A DNA stretch of 64,000 nt from NCBI GenBank assembly GCA_016125255.1, contig WGMD01000002.1, positions 806,001 through 870,000 on the forward strand, in the 5' to 3' direction. Of this stretch, positions 63,864-64,000 are shown one piece after another. Position 1 is the first letter of the stretch. Every line of letters starts with the position of its first letter. A program made the position numbers and the translations under genes. The stretch comes from Planctomycetota bacterium (GTDB lineage: Bacteria; Planctomycetota; Phycisphaerae; Phycisphaerales; Zrk34). The notes below the pieces were generated by a model. It was not told the DNA's origin. It did not search any database and worked only from the letters and a program-made list of their open reading frames with translations.

Positions 63864-63898
63864 GAAAAACCCCGCTAATGCGCGAAGCACTAACGGGG
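63864..63898 (-). terminator. Rho-independent terminator
   Basis: Minus strand: CCCCGTTAGTGC, TTCGC loop, GCATTAGCGGGG, then TTTTTC. The stem is fully paired only as minus-strand RNA, with two G-U wobbles; as plus-strand RNA the same positions are A-C mismatches. This shows that the transcribed direction is leftward. Confidence 0.85.
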
Positions 63899-63923
63899 CG
63901 GAGGGGAGAAAGATGATCATTTC

Positions 63924-63952
63924 ATAATTACCTAATCACAATTGTCAGTCAA
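63924..63952 (-). promoter_or_regulatory. promoter-like site at the right edge
   Basis: Minus-strand TTGACT (63947-63952), 17-base spacer, AATTAT (63924-63929). The next hairpin, only about 20 bases further along, is the terminator at 63864-63898. Confidence 0.4.
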
Positions 63953-63999
63953 GCGATTTTGACGTTGGTTCCAAAAAAAACTTCGATGATTGCACGCAA
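63949..63999 (-). CDS. possible C-terminal end of a gene running in from the right edge
   Basis: One minus frame reads LRAIIEVFFGTNVKIA then TGA at 63949-63951, 50 bases before a terminator. A gene end there would explain the terminator, but 16 codons are too few to name a protein, and the same bases also contain a promoter-like -35. Alternative frames end slightly later. Confidence 0.25.
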   Translation of the reverse strand: MRAIIEVFFGTNVKIA

Positions 64000-64000
64000 A

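Overview
The window reads as a chromosomal segment of a high-G+C planctomycete, most likely of class Phycisphaerae. The signs are secreted proteins ending in a PEP-CTERM-type tail of the VPAPAALPAGL...RRR form, pseudopilin-like proteins with an [13 protein letters not shown] leader and an N-x-A-x-x-DG motif near the C-terminus, ECF sigma factors paired with FecR-type membrane anti-sigma factors, and proteins rich in LamG and beta-strand repeats. No sequence search was possible, so the placement is inference from motifs.

Layout. 1-3.9 kb (minus): the start of an HDOD protein, two small membrane-anchored proteins and clpC. 4.1-8.3 kb (plus): surface cassette A (sigma, FecR, LamG/PEP-CTERM protein, frameshifted pseudopilin). 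8.4-13.1 kb (minus): an EmrA/EmrB-type efflux pair and an aldehyde dehydrogenase. 13.5-19.4 kb (minus): surface cassette B (sigma, FecR, 654-aa beta-strand-repeat protein, two pseudopilins). 19.5-20.8 kb: a secreted HEFGH metalloprotease with a VHL-beta-like C-terminus. 20.8-25.1 kb (minus): gshB-gshA followed by class III alcohol dehydrogenase and S-formylglutathione hydrolase, which together make glutathione and use it to oxidise formaldehyde. 25.4-28.9 kb: a giant MscS/MscK channel. 29.0-31.7 kb: a translationally coupled retropepsin-like/RimK/AspA-type trio. 32.0-36.7 kb: PP2C phosphatase, HslV, a DUF488 pair that looks foreign, a CDF transporter and two small proteins. 36.9-40.4 kb: metH. 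40.6-43.1 kb: uppP, a MocA-like protein and the RNase P RNA gene. 43.2-44.9 kb: an OprP-like porin. 45.4-53.5 kb: an ABC-2 exporter operon interrupted by an S23/IVP four-helix-bundle cassette, then a HEAT-repeat protein and a thioesterase. 53.5-58.8 kb (minus): surface cassette C. 58.8-63.4 kb (minus): an operon for an enolase-superfamily enzyme, a MetE-like zinc methyltransferase and a sodium:solute symporter. The last 600 bases hold a promoter-like site and a terminator.

Two themes stand out. First, the sigma-FecR-PEP-CTERM-pseudopilin cassette occurs three times with the same gene order. In cassette C the ectodomain of the FecR protein is visibly homologous to the secreted protein encoded next to it. 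Second, the window is full of short hairpin-forming repeats of several families. They sit in intergenic spaces and also inside genes: in a FecR linker, in the P12 arm of RNase P RNA, in the N-terminal region of a HEAT protein, in the C-terminal tail of the mechanosensitive channel and in the leader of a pseudopilin. One 131-bp element is present twice in opposite orientation, and the S23/IVP gene is framed by inverted heptamer arrays.
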